Shown here one piece after another: positions 1-9,420 of a DNA stretch of 64,000 nt. The stretch is taken from positions 248,001-312,000 of the forward strand of contig NZ_JAHRDV010000002.1 in assembly GCF_019083805.1 (NCBI RefSeq). Reading direction: 5' to 3'. The notes under the pieces were generated by a model that saw only the letters and a list, made by a program, of their open reading frames with translations, was not told where the DNA came from and made no database searches. The translations under genes and the position numbers were made by a program. This DNA is from Acetobacter estunensis. GTDB taxonomy: Bacteria; Pseudomonadota; Alphaproteobacteria; Acetobacterales; Acetobacteraceae. Within the stretch, counting starts at the first letter, position 1. Every line of letters begins with the position of its first letter.

Positions 1-802
1 TACGCTCTGCATCATCGATCGGAGCACCTTCCAGATTGGCCGTGATCCGGGACTGGCCGATGCCTTCCGTGATGGAGGATCCGCTGATCGACAAGTCGTT
101 GGACTTCACCCATCCATACAGACCCGAACCTTCAGGATCGGCCAGCACGATTTTGGGACGTTCCGTCCCGGCGGCGCGAGCGCTGTCCTCAAGACCAAAC
201 GCAACACCCGCAAGCGTGCCTCCTGTTCCGCAGGCGCAGGTAAAAGCATCTAGCCGTCCCTCCATCTGCTCCCAGATTTCAGGAGCGGTGCTGTGACGAT
301 GACCCTCACGATTGGCGAGATTGTCGAACTGGTTGGCCCAGACATAGCCATTCTCTTCCGCCAGACGACGCGAAACGTGCACGTAGTTGCCGGGATCACG
401 ATACGGCTTGGCGGGAACCAGACGCAGATCGGCGCCGATCATACGCAGGAAATCGATCTTTTCCTGACTTTGCGTCTCCGGCATGACGATGACGCTTTTG
501 TAGCCCCGCGCGTTGGCGACAAGGGTCAGGCCGATACCCGTATTGCCTGCCGTGCCTTCCACAAGCGTGCCACCGGGCTTGAGAAGGCCGCGTTTTTCAG
601 CATCCAGAATAATGGCGAGTGCGGCGCGATCCTTGACGGAACCGCCGGGGTTCATGAATTCCGCCTTCCCGAATATCTCGCACCCGGTCGCTTCCGAGGC
701 GCGGGCAAGGCGGATCAGAGGCGTGCCGCCAATCGCGCCCGCCATATCGGCCGAGCAGGTCGTCCAGCCGTGAAGGGTGCGGGAACTCGGAGTGGAAGTC
801 AT
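1..802 (-). CDS. cysK: Cysteine synthase (O-acetylserine sulfhydrylase), 3' part missing
   Basis: PLP-dependent enzyme of the cysteine synthase family, which makes cysteine from O-acetylserine and sulfide in the cytoplasm. The product opens MTSTPSSRTLHGW and carries the family motifs: GGTPLIRL near residue 26, the PLP-lysine motif NPGGSVKDRAA near 50-60, and the phosphate-binding EGTAGNTGIGL near 80-90. The ATG at 802 has a good ribosome site (AGGCAGGA, four bases away). The gene leaves the window at base 1, so about 267 codons are visible and the C-terminus is not. It diverges from a rhodanese gene. CysK, CysM and cystathionine beta-synthase-like enzymes share these motifs, so the exact paralogue is less sure than the family. 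Confidence 0.85.
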   Translation of the reverse strand, partial: MTSTPSSRTLHGWTTCSADMAGAIGGTPLIRLARASEATGCEIFGKAEFMNPGGSVKDRAALAIILDAEKRGLLKPGGTLVEGTAGNTGIGLTLVANARGYKSVIVMPETQSQEKIDFLRMIGADLRLVPAKPYRDPGNYVHVSRRLAEENGYVWANQFDNLANREGHRHSTAPEIWEQMEGRLDAFTCACGTGGTLAGVAFGLEDSARAAGTERPKIVLADPEGSGLYGWVKSNDLSISGSSITEGIGQSRITANLEGAPIDDAER

Positions 803-938
803 TGTGTCCTGCCTTTCATCCTGATGTGATTTGGGCTAGCGCGTGTTGCTCATGCGTGCAATCGGCTTTCATACTTCACGAAATCCAAACCTCGAAGATG
901 TAGCCGCACTGTCCGGATAAAAAAGGAGTTGGCGGAAA

Positions 939-1346
939 ATGATCAGAGATATACAGCCGCGCGCGGTCTGGGAAATGATGGAAGCCGACCCGACAGCCCA
1001 GCTTATTGACGTCCGCACGCCAGCCGAATGGCATTTCGTCGGGCTCCCCGATCTCTCGGTGCTGGGCCGCAATATTCATACCATCAGCTGGCAACTGCCC
1101 GGCGGTCTGATTAACGAGCGCTTCATTGAAGAGCTACGGCTCGTCGGTCTTGATGGGTCTCAGCCGCTTCATTTCATCTGCCGTTCTGGCGCCCGGAGCC
1201 GTTCCGCTGCGATGATGGCGCTACAGAGCGGCTTTGAAACGGTTTTCAATGTCGCGGACGGCTTCGAAGGCCCACTCAATGGAGAGGGGCATCGCGGCAG
1301 CGTTGCCGGGTGGAAAAAGGACAATCTTCCTTGGCGGCAGAGCTGA
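939..1346 (+). CDS. Rhodanese-like domain protein
   Basis: Single-domain rhodanese of 135 aa, a cytoplasmic sulfur carrier or sulfurtransferase. It shows the opening block LIDVRTPAEW (residues 22-31) and an active-site loop CRSGARSRSAA with the catalytic cysteine near residue 87. The loop has the CRxGxRS form found in active family members. A purine-rich ribosome site GGAG lies about ten bases before the ATG. It is divergent from the cysteine synthase gene, with about 136 bases between the starts, which suggests a sulfur-metabolism neighbourhood; that link is inference. The natural sulfur donor and acceptor cannot be read from sequence. Confidence 0.85.
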   Translation: MIRDIQPRAVWEMMEADPTAQLIDVRTPAEWHFVGLPDLSVLGRNIHTISWQLPGGLINERFIEELRLVGLDGSQPLHFICRSGARSRSAAMMALQSGFETVFNVADGFEGPLNGEGHRGSVAGWKKDNLPWRQS

Positions 1347-1369
1347 CATCTGCCGCTCGACTGCTTTTT
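1334..1369 (+). terminator. Candidate rho-independent terminator of the rhodanese gene
   Basis: A perfect 8-bp stem (GCGGCAGA at 1334-1341 with TCTGCCGC at 1349-1356) with a 7-base loop spans the rhodanese stop codon. A run of five T follows at 1365-1369. The T run starts eight bases after the stem, which is further than ideal. Confidence 0.5.
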
Positions 1370-1370
1370 C

Positions 1371-2279
1371 TTACAGGCCGGCGTCCGGTTCGGCGTCGGC
1401 ATCGTAGAGCACTTCAAGAATGGCGCACCACGGATAACGTGAGTCGTAGCTGTGACCGTCTGCCGAAGCGATGGCGCCATTAGTATCCGTGGGCACATGG
1501 GTGAGGGTAACGGCATCGTCGATGTTGCCACCAATGATGCTCAACTGGTGGCCAAATGGCTGTCCATTCTGGCCTGTGGCCACGACAATTCCGCAGTGTG
1601 CCGGAAAGCCGTAGGTCGTGGGCAGGTTAGAAAAGCGAACCGATTTACTCCCGCCACGACCGGTGCAGATGAGATCGCCCAATTTCGGAATATATTGCCC
1701 TGGGTCATGCGCCCGAAGGCCGCTCGACTGCCCCGAGGCTGCGGCGTTGATGTAGGTGGAGTGATTGGGAGAATAGGGGAAGCGCCCGTTCGCGCCCGCC
1801 ACCCGCATCACATAGGAAATAAATGCGGCAGACCAAGCGTAACGTCCGTCATGCACGAAATTGAAAAGGCGGCCATCGGCATCATATTTGCCGCTCCATG
1901 AGGATTCCGTCTCCTGCGGATCCTGGCCGATCCACCAGTATTCTCCCACACGCTGCCACAATCCCGGCGCGCGTTCCGGCTTGACGCTGGCGACTGTGGG
2001 TTCCGGGCGCAATTCCGGATCGTCATCATCGACCGGCATGCCAAAGAGGCGCCACTCACGCATGGCGATGGCAGCGACATCCTGTCGGTTGAAGGGTGTG
2101 AAGTTGCGGGTAGCAAAATCCGGCACATGCGGATCGTATCCCATGATCCCCTCGCCGGTACGATACTGGGCGACGGGAGTGCTCGCTGGTGTCGGGCTTA
2201 CGCCAGACTGCGGGGCACAGGCAGCCACCCCAAGCGCCAGAAGAAGGGCTGTGGCGCGGCAGGACACGATCTTGCTCAT
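1371..2279 (-). CDS. DUF2272 domain lipoprotein
   Basis: Predicted outer-membrane or periplasmic lipoprotein of about 302 aa. The start at 2279 gives MSKIVSCRATALLLALGVAAC, a signal peptide with lipobox VAAC; a GTG at 2321 in frame would add 14 residues. The body matches the DUF2272 family as I know it: a WSAAFISYVMR-type segment, a SPNHSTYI block and an AHCGIVV block near the C-terminal third. This family is thought to have a papain/CHAP-like fold, but its substrate is not established. It converges on the rhodanese gene. No function beyond envelope association is claimed. Confidence 0.75.
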   Translation of the reverse strand: MSKIVSCRATALLLALGVAACAPQSGVSPTPASTPVAQYRTGEGIMGYDPHVPDFATRNFTPFNRQDVAAIAMREWRLFGMPVDDDDPELRPEPTVASVKPERAPGLWQRVGEYWWIGQDPQETESSWSGKYDADGRLFNFVHDGRYAWSAAFISYVMRVAGANGRFPYSPNHSTYINAAASGQSSGLRAHDPGQYIPKLGDLICTGRGGSKSVRFSNLPTTYGFPAHCGIVVATGQNGQPFGHQLSIIGGNIDDAVTLTHVPTDTNGAIASADGHSYDSRYPWCAILEVLYDADAEPDAGL

Positions 2280-2409
2280 CTCAATGCCGGATTTTTGCCC
2301 GGTCCCCGAATTCTCAGGCACGTGGTGCCGTTTTGGTAAACGAACGGATCATGCCGTCAGAATTGCCTTTTCTGTCAACCTTTTCAGGCAATGAAAAGAC
2401 ATCTCGTGG

Positions 2410-3510
<1,101 letters not shown>

Positions 3511-3962
3511 GAAGCGAGCATCCTGCTGAAAATAAGGAAAGGGCGAAAAGCGGACATATCCACTGACAATTTCGCAGTGTGGAAAATGGACATGAAAAAG
3601 CGTGCGGGGCAAGAGCAAAGGGAAATGTTTCAATTCCGTGCAAAACCGGGATGGGCCGACTTTCAAAGGTCGCTGTTATTTCCATTATAAGATGAAATAC
3701 ATTCCCCTCTCTTTCATAAGATTTTTTGGTGCCCGGCCGGAGCTATGTGCATGCGTTTTCTGTATTTCCGATGAGATATCATGATATTGCAAAATCCGAT
3801 GCGGCTCTATATTGGAAAACAATATGCGGATAGGCGCTTTGTTCGAGAACGTTCTGAAGATGTCCGGGAACTCACCTTCAAGAACAGCCTCTGCGAAAGC
3901 TGATTCTGGAAAATATAAAAACATAGCATCAGGGTTTTGATTTTATCTCTGATGCTGGAACC
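3511..3962. other. Intergenic stretch between mtnA and the histone-like gene
   Basis: About 450 bases without a convincing gene. It is AT-richer than its neighbours, especially 3680-3960. Open frames on both strands (for example 3685-3924, minus) have no recognisable product and poor ribosome sites. It should hold the promoter of mtnA and that of the gene starting at 3963, and it ends with an inverted repeat at 3925-3956. Confidence 0.6.
3925..3956 (+). promoter_or_regulatory. Inverted repeat just before the histone-like gene
   Basis: Perfect 8-bp arms AGCATCAG (3925-3932) and CTGATGCT (3949-3956) are separated by 16 bases and end six bases before the ATG at 3963. The right arm overlaps the region where a ribosome site would lie. 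It could be an operator or an RNA hairpin affecting translation; the sequence does not decide. Confidence 0.4.
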
Positions 3963-4532
3963 ATGAAAGCGGAAGACATGGCAAGAAAAGCAGACAGCAA
4001 GCCCACACCGGCTGCCAAGAGTTCCGTCAGGGGCAAGGCCGCCGTTGCTTCGACCCGTCGCGCCAAGACGACCAAAGCGGCTGTTGAACCGGAAAAGACA
4101 CGCAAAAGAGCTGCCGCGGCTCCTAAAACGGCGGCTCGCGTAAAAGCAACGGTTCTGGCAAGCAAGGCGCCGTCACGGGGCAGACCAGCTGCTGCCAAAG
4201 CAAATGTCGCAACAGCCAAAAAAGCAGCCGCTCCCCGTCGGGCTACTGCAGCCCGTCCTGCGGCTCCCAAAGTCACCGAGACTGTGCGCGCTCCCCGCAA
4301 GGCCAGAAGCGCCACAACCACCCCGCGCGCCACACGACAGAGGGAACCGGTGGCACCCGTCAAATTGACGGCCGTGGAAAAGCTCCGTCAGACGCAGGAA
4401 GCACGTCGCCAGAAGCGAATTGCACGTTTGGCTGCGGAAAAAGAGGCGGCAGAAGAGGCAACTGTTGTCGAAAAACCGAAAAAAGCGGCTCCTCGCAAAA
4501 CAACGGCTACGCGCACGAGCCGTCGCAAGTGA
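3963..4532 (+). CDS. Lys/Ala/Arg-rich histone H1-like protein
   Basis: Very basic low-complexity protein of 189 aa made largely of Ala, Lys, Arg, Thr and Pro, with repeated KAAAPR/KTAAR-type blocks through residues 10-130. A charged, probably helical segment rich in Glu, Arg and Lys (about 140-165) is followed by a basic tail ending TSRRK. This composition resembles bacterial histone H1-like nucleoid proteins and suggests DNA or RNA binding; that is inference from composition. A second ATG at 3978 (MARKAD) has a GGAAG just before it and may be the true start. A strong hairpin follows the stop. No enzyme motif is seen. Confidence 0.6.
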   Translation: MKAEDMARKADSKPTPAAKSSVRGKAAVASTRRAKTTKAAVEPEKTRKRAAAAPKTAARVKATVLASKAPSRGRPAAAKANVATAKKAAAPRRATAARPAAPKVTETVRAPRKARSATTTPRATRQREPVAPVKLTAVEKLRQTQEARRQKRIARLAAEKEAAEEATVVEKPKKAAPRKTTATRTSRRK

Positions 4533-4567
4533 AGACGACAAGCTTCTGCGAAAATCGGTAGTGTAGA

Positions 4568-4595
4568 GAAACCCCGCTGCGGCGGGGTTTCTTGC
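4568..4595 (+). terminator. Rho-independent terminator after the histone-like gene
   Basis: A perfect 10-bp stem, GAAACCCCGC (4568-4577) and GCGGGGTTTC (4582-4591), with a 4-base loop. T-rich bases end the right arm and follow it. It lies between the + strand histone-like gene and the converging flgN and may serve both directions. Confidence 0.8.
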
Positions 4596-4597
4596 AT

Positions 4598-5002
4598 TCA
4601 GGCATTATTGCGATAAGCGCGGCCTGGAATGCCGCGGGAAGGAACATATCCTCCTGTTTTCCCGTAATGTGTCCGGTTCTCGGGAGAGGGAAGGGCACGT
4701 GCCAGGATTTCAACAATGTGGCGTTGCGCAGTCAGAGCGCGTTTGAGAAGAACCCTGTTGTCAGCAAGAACGTTCTCAAGATTTTCCAACGCTGCCGGCA
4801 GTTCCTCCGAGCAGCAGTTAGCGTCCTTATCGTTCGGATCGCGTTTGCAATCGATATCCAATGCGTCAAGCTGCATCAGTACGGCTTCTTTCTGGCGCAG
4901 CAGTCCAACTGCCGCAGGAACATCTCCTTTTCGAAGATGGACGTTTTCTTCTTCCAGAAGTGCCGTGACGTCGCGAATGACCGCCAGCGCTTCATCTGTC
5001 AC
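4598..5002 (-). CDS. flgN: FlgN-like flagellar chaperone
   Basis: Small, mostly helical protein of 134 aa starting at GTG 5002, overlapping the end of the rod-binding gene by 11 bases. It has the FlgN-type pattern: an N-terminal helix with ALLEEENVHLRKGD, a segment KEAVLMQLDAL, and a C-terminal helix NRVLLKRALTAQRHIVEILARAL. FlgN chaperones the hook-junction proteins FlgK and FlgL in the cytoplasm before export. The position as third gene after flgI and flgJ supports the call. FlgN proteins are weakly conserved, so the name rests on pattern and context. Confidence 0.7.
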   Translation of the reverse strand: MTDEALAVIRDVTALLEEENVHLRKGDVPAAVGLLRQKEAVLMQLDALDIDCKRDPNDKDANCCSEELPAALENLENVLADNRVLLKRALTAQRHIVEILARALPSPENRTHYGKTGGYVPSRGIPGRAYRNNA

Positions 5003-5321
5003 GTTTTTTCTCCTGAATTTCAAGCATCTGACGATAGATCGAAGGTGCAAGACCGAGGCCGCCCTTCTTTTCGATCTGCTTGGCCATTTCGGTTGTGAGC
5101 ATGGGGCGGAACGAGGATTCTCCTACCCCCCCTCCAAAAGATCCTTTTGAGGTATCGATGGTGTCAAACATGGGCTGGAGCATCTGACCGACGGTCATGG
5201 ACTCAAAGTCGGTGGCGGTCTTCCAGATTTTCGCGTCCACAGGTTTGGATGAGGCTGCATCATTCGACAGTGGGAGGCCTGCCGAAGGCAATGCGCTTGT
5301 GATGCGGGTTGAATCTGTCAT
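4992..5321 (-). CDS. flgJ: Flagellar rod-binding protein (FlgJ N-terminal type)
   Basis: Protein of 109 aa matching only the rod-capping part of FlgJ, without a muramidase domain, as is common in alphaproteobacteria. The core reads ATDFESMTVGQMLQPMFD, then a glycine-rich turn, SSFRPMLTTEMAKQIEKKGGLGLAPSIY in outline. It starts four bases inside the end of flgI and overlaps flgN downstream, so the three are one transcript. The product should act in the periplasm during rod assembly; peptidoglycan opening would need a separate enzyme not seen here. Confidence 0.85.
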   Translation of the reverse strand: MTDSTRITSALPSAGLPLSNDAASSKPVDAKIWKTATDFESMTVGQMLQPMFDTIDTSKGSFGGGVGESSFRPMLTTEMAKQIEKKGGLGLAPSIYRQMLEIQEKKRDR

Positions 5322-6481
5322 CGTACTTCCAGATCGGCCTGCAACGCACCATCGGCTTTGATGGCCTGCAGAATGGAGATCATATCGCGTGGCCCCACTC
5401 CCAAAGCATTGAGTCCCGAAACGAGATTGCTCAATGTCGGACCGTTTGGAAGAATGCCGAGCTTGGCATTGTTCCCGTTATTCACATTGATGGTTGTACG
5501 GGGGGCGACAGTGGTGGTGCCGTTCGACATGGGGCCGGGCTGCGAAACCATGGGAGTTTCCGTGACCTGAATGGTGAGGTTGCCCTGAGCGATAGCGACA
5601 GTACTGATCCGGACATCATTTCCAATGACGATCGTACCGCTGGCGTCATCGACCACGACTTTCGCCAGTGTATCGGGTTCAACCATGAGGTCTCCGATCA
5701 GCGAGAGGACCGGAACGCTGTCACGTCCTGTCAGATCCAATGCCACGGTCCGTGGATCGGTAACGCGCGCCATAGTGCCCCCCAGAGCAGAATTGATGGC
5801 CCGTGCAATGCGGCTTGCTGTCGTGAAATCAGGGTTGCGAAGAGAGAGATGCAGCAATTTCTTGTTGCTGAGATCCACGGGTACTTCGCGTTCCACGACG
5901 GCTCCGTTGGCAATGTGCCCATTGGTGGGAATATTATGCACGATGGAAGCCGCAGCGCCGCGTGCCGCAAAAGCATTGGTCGCGAGAGAGCCCTGCGCTA
6001 CCGCATAGACCTCTCCATCGGCAGCCATCAACGGTGTAACCAAAAGCGTGCCGCCTGTCAGATCCGTGGCATCGCCGGTAGCTGAAACCGTAACATCAAT
6101 GCGTCCACCACCATGCGCAAAGGGCGGGAGATCGGCCGTCACCATCACGGCGGCCACATCGTGCGTCTGGAGCTGAATCTCCCGGTCGCGGATGTTCACC
6201 CCCAGACGGTTAAGCATGCTGATGAGAGTCTCACGGGTGAACAGGACGTTCGTCAGCTTGTCACCCGTCCCGTGTAGGCCGACCACAAGTCCGTATCCGA
6301 TGAGCTGATTGGTGCGCACCCCCTCGAAATCGGCGATATCCTTTACGCGCACACGTGCGGCATTCGCAGAGGACATTCCGAGCAGGAATACACAGACAAG
6401 CAGGCATGCCCCGCACGCAATTGATGAAGGGAAAACCCTTTTCAATCCCGTGCCCCATACCTTGCGATTGAATGATGTCAT
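5318..6481 (-). CDS. flgI: Flagellar P-ring protein FlgI
   Basis: FlgI builds the P ring around the flagellar rod in the peptidoglycan layer. The 387-aa product has an N-terminal signal peptide ending near SSANA and then the conserved ARVRVKDIADFEGVRTNQLIGYGLVVGL block. Later family blocks include PLMAADGEVYAVAQG, and the C-terminal LVSGLNALGVGPRDMISILQAIKADGALQADLEVR region is split here only for length. Size and all blocks fit the family. It heads the minus-strand flgI-flgJ-flgN unit and diverges from fliX, with 128 bases between starts for a shared control region. Confidence 0.96.
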   Translation of the reverse strand: MTSFNRKVWGTGLKRVFPSSIACGACLLVCVFLLGMSSANAARVRVKDIADFEGVRTNQLIGYGLVVGLHGTGDKLTNVLFTRETLISMLNRLGVNIRDREIQLQTHDVAAVMVTADLPPFAHGGGRIDVTVSATGDATDLTGGTLLVTPLMAADGEVYAVAQGSLATNAFAARGAAASIVHNIPTNGHIANGAVVEREVPVDLSNKKLLHLSLRNPDFTTASRIARAINSALGGTMARVTDPRTVALDLTGRDSVPVLSLIGDLMVEPDTLAKVVVDDASGTIVIGNDVRISTVAIAQGNLTIQVTETPMVSQPGPMSNGTTTVAPRTTINVNNGNNAKLGILPNGPTLSNLVSGLNALGVGPRDMISILQAIKADGALQADLEVR

Positions 6482-6609
6482 GCCGATCTTTGCCGCTCGT
6501 CAATGTTTTCGCGTCATTGTTATCCACGGCAAGAGCAAACAATTCCTCAACGTTCGGCGTGAAACTTCCTTCTGCGTGAAGTGACACACGCTGGCAGGAT
6601 GAAGAGACA

Positions 6610-7107
6610 ATGAGCCCCATCGGCACGGTTGGTTATTCTCCCCGCATTACGACGTCCCGTCGTGTCCGGCGGCAGACAGCGCCTTCGCCATTCACGCTAC
6701 CTGCCGAAAACACCGAAGCCCCCATTTCCGAGGTGTCCGGTCTGACACCCATTGCTTTGCTGTCTCTCCAGGAAGAGGCAGGGGCGGTGAGTCAGGAGGA
6801 ACAAGAGAGGGAGGCCGTCGCGTGGGGAAGTGATGTGCTCTCGGCGCTGCGCGAGTTGCAGGTTTCTCTGCTGGAGGGACGAATTCCGGCCGATATTCTC
6901 ACTCAAATCGAAACGCTCTGCGCCCAAGAGTTCGATATGGTGGGCTCTGGGCTCTCAAATGTTGTGCGATCAATTCGTGTTCGGGCGATCATTGAGGCCG
7001 CAAAATCACGACGACGCATTGCCGAGCAAAATTTTTCCATCTCTCCACTGGGAGAGGAAATGCCGGAAGGCGGAGAAACAGGCTCCTGTGGACGTGAGAC
7101 GATTTAA
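6610..7107 (+). CDS. fliX: Flagellar assembly regulator FliX
   Basis: FliX is a small alphaproteobacterial factor that couples flagellar assembly to class II flagellar transcription, in Caulobacter through FlbD. The product is 165 aa with a Ser/Arg-rich N-terminus containing RRVRRQ, a LTPIALLSLQE segment near 46-56, and a helical core ALRELQVSLLEGRIPADIL then IRVRAIIEAAK. The last 25 residues are polar and look variable. It is divergent from flgI and 80 bases upstream of dksA, the order seen in other alphaproteobacteria. No FlbD gene is in the window. Confidence 0.85.
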   Translation: MSPIGTVGYSPRITTSRRVRRQTAPSPFTLPAENTEAPISEVSGLTPIALLSLQEEAGAVSQEEQEREAVAWGSDVLSALRELQVSLLEGRIPADILTQIETLCAQEFDMVGSGLSNVVRSIRVRAIIEAAKSRRRIAEQNFSISPLGEEMPEGGETGSCGRETI

Positions 7108-7188
7108 ACTTGGCGCACCATTTCTGCACGGCTATAAGCCGCGCATTCGTTGGAGGCCGCTTGCCTCGGGGAACGGAGACGCAATCTA

Positions 7189-7602
7189 ATGATCACACTT
7201 CCTCCGGACTACAGACCGTCCGATGATGAAGAGTTCATGAACCCCTTGCAGGTGGAATATTTCCGTCAAAAGCTTGTCAGGTGGCGCACGGAACTCCTCA
7301 AGGAGGCGGGAGGAACTCTTGCCAGCCTGTCAGAGGGCGGCATTCATGAAGCCGACGTGACGGATCGCGCGAGCGTGGAAACAGATCGTGCGCTTGAGTT
7401 GCGGACACGCGACCGTGCGCGCAAGCTGGTGGGAAAGATCAATCAGGCACTCCAGCGGATTGAAAACGGCACGTATGGATACTGTGAGGAAACGGGCGAT
7501 CCGATCGGACTGAAACGACTGGAAGCCCGCCCCATTGCGACGCTCTCGATCGAGGCACAGGAACGCCACGAGCGGATGGAGAAAGTTCACCGCGACGATT
7601 GA
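7189..7602 (+). CDS. dksA: RNA polymerase-binding factor DksA
   Basis: DksA binds the secondary channel of RNA polymerase and, with ppGpp, resets transcription in starvation. Protein of 137 aa from ATG 7189, with the coiled-coil region (ELLKEAGGTLASL through DRASVETDRALELRTRDRARKLV) and the C-terminal globular part GTYGYCEETGDPIGLKRLEARPIA split by the usual turn. Only one cysteine of the classical four-cysteine zinc finger remains (YGYCEETG); the other positions are Thr, Ala or Ser. This is usual for alphaproteobacterial DksA and implies little or no zinc binding. The upstream in-frame start at 7150 is less likely. Confidence 0.92.
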   Translation: MITLPPDYRPSDDEEFMNPLQVEYFRQKLVRWRTELLKEAGGTLASLSEGGIHEADVTDRASVETDRALELRTRDRARKLVGKINQALQRIENGTYGYCEETGDPIGLKRLEARPIATLSIEAQERHERMEKVHRDD

Positions 7603-7692
7603 TTTTCTCACGGTGGAAGAAAAACTTCCGTTGCGAGAGATTCGGGGGGTTGCCGAGTACGGTATGAAACTGTAGGTAGCCCTCCGCCGAAC

Positions 7693-7767
<75 letters not shown>

Positions 7768-7886
7768 GGCTTTTACAAGATTCCCGAAAATAAAATAAAC
7801 GCCGCAGCTGTTTCGTTCCCAGAAAGCGGAAAGCGTTCGCCTTCACAGTGTGAACGATTGTGTGGGTGCGGAGAAACGGGGAAGCT

Positions 7887-9281
7887 GTGAGCGGAAAAAC
7901 GGGCATTTCATCTGATAGTGCGGGCGGTGAAATCGGCCTTGCCGCTAAAGGGACCAACGAAACCGTTCTGCGTCCGTTCCTCGTCTTCATGCTGCCGGTC
8001 ATGCTGGATTGTGTCCTCCAGTCACTCGCCGGGACCATCGGAAACGCCTATGTCGGCCATATGCTGGGAACGCGCGACCTCGCGGCGGCCAGTACATTTT
8101 ATCCGCTTCTGTTGCTGCTCGTGTCCTGCGGCGTCGGGCTAGGGACCGGGGCCAGCGTTTTGGTGGGACAGTTGTGGGGAGCTGGCCACCCTGAGCGGGC
8201 CCGCCCCGCGGCGGCCGCCGCTCTAGGGATTGCTCTGGGCGGGGGACTAGGGATTGGACTTGGCGGTCAGTTTCTGGTGCACAGGATTCTCCTGTTGCTG
8301 CATGTGCCAAATGACGTGCTGTCAGATGCGGCCAGCTATTGCGCCTTTCTTCTGGCAGGAAGTCCGGCGCTTATCATTCTGGTGACGACTGCCATCACCC
8401 TGCGTGGAGCGGGGGACAATATGCGCCCACTTATGATGATGGGCATTCAGATCGCCGTTGCTCTCGTGGGGACGCCACTGTTTCTCGTAATGGGCTTCGG
8501 GTTGGGAGGAGCCGCAGCCGCCACCATTGCAGGATGGGTGTTGGCTCTTGTTTTTGTCGGCATCTCACTCCGGCACGTCGATCATCCTTTGGCGCCCACA
8601 AGGCAGATGCTTCGTGAAATGCTGCCTGAAAAAAAGATTTTCCTGTCCGTTCTGCGACTGGGACTGCCGGCCATGGTGGAAGTCATGACCATGGGGCTGG
8701 CCGAAATTGCGCTGGTGGGGCGCATCAACGGTTTTGGCTCGGACATGACGGCCGCGTATGGGCTTTTTACGCAGACCCTCACCTACATTGAGTATCCTGG
8801 GATGGCTGTGGGCATCACGGTCTCGGTGTTGACGGCGCACGCGATTGGCGCACGGAATGAGAAAAGAGCGCGTGCTGTGCTCCGAACAGGTTTTATGATC
8901 GGTTTGGTGCTGACGGGCGTTCTAGCGTTAGCTGTTTCCTTCGCTCCCACTACCGTTTCACTGCTTTTCACATCCGATCCCGCTGTTATCGCTCTGGCCA
9001 CTCACGCTTTTCAGGTGGTTATGTGGAGCGCCGTTCCTCTTGCTCTGGGCGGGATTCTCGGTGCCGCCATGCGTGCTAGCGGAGATGTGATGGCACCGAT
9101 GTCGATCATGCTGGGATGTGTGGTGCTGGTCGAACTGCCGGTTGGTTATTGGTGCGCCCATCATTATGGCGCATGGGGCGTCTGGTTGGGCTACCCGGCC
9201 AGTTTTTCCGCGCTCTTTCTGTGCATTGCACTCTATTGGGCGGTCGTATGGCGACATCGCCCACTGCTTCCCTTGAACTGA
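7887..9281 (+). CDS. MATE family multidrug/cation antiporter
   Basis: Inner-membrane exporter of about 464 aa with twelve predicted membrane segments in two similar halves. N-terminal half: PFLVFMLPVMLDCVLQSLAG then GNAYVGHMLGTRDLAA, a typical MATE helix-1/2 signature; second half begins near residue 250 with LRLGLPAMVEVMTMGLAEI. Family members exchange drugs or organic cations for sodium or protons; the substrate here is unknown. GTG at 7887 is chosen because GGGGAAG lies just before it; GTG at 7860 in frame would add nine residues. It stands alone between tRNA-Thr and the Cache-GAF gene. Confidence 0.88.
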   Translation: MSGKTGISSDSAGGEIGLAAKGTNETVLRPFLVFMLPVMLDCVLQSLAGTIGNAYVGHMLGTRDLAAASTFYPLLLLLVSCGVGLGTGASVLVGQLWGAGHPERARPAAAAALGIALGGGLGIGLGGQFLVHRILLLLHVPNDVLSDAASYCAFLLAGSPALIILVTTAITLRGAGDNMRPLMMMGIQIAVALVGTPLFLVMGFGLGGAAAATIAGWVLALVFVGISLRHVDHPLAPTRQMLREMLPEKKIFLSVLRLGLPAMVEVMTMGLAEIALVGRINGFGSDMTAAYGLFTQTLTYIEYPGMAVGITVSVLTAHAIGARNEKRARAVLRTGFMIGLVLTGVLALAVSFAPTTVSLLFTSDPAVIALATHAFQVVMWSAVPLALGGILGAAMRASGDVMAPMSIMLGCVVLVELPVGYWCAHHYGAWGVWLGYPASFSALFLCIALYWAVVWRHRPLLPLN

Positions 9282-9420
9282 TCCTGCCGTTGTCGCTCAC
9301 GCAGGAGCGGGTCCCCCTGATGGTGGATGACCTTTCGAAGGTTTGGTAATAATGTGTTCATGATCGAATGATCGTGGCGAGGGTTGTCCTCGCGCGCAAT
9401 GGCATGGGGATGCAGGACTT

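Noticed and set aside
3685-3924. Possible 79-aa minus-strand gene upstream of mtnA
   Set aside because: No ribosome site, no recognised domain, and AT-rich intergenic composition. Kept only as part of the intergenic entry.
7603-7650. Hairpin after dksA (GGAAG-AAAAA-CTTCC with extended imperfect stem)
   Set aside because: The outer stem depends on several G-U pairs and no T run follows, so it was not called a terminator.
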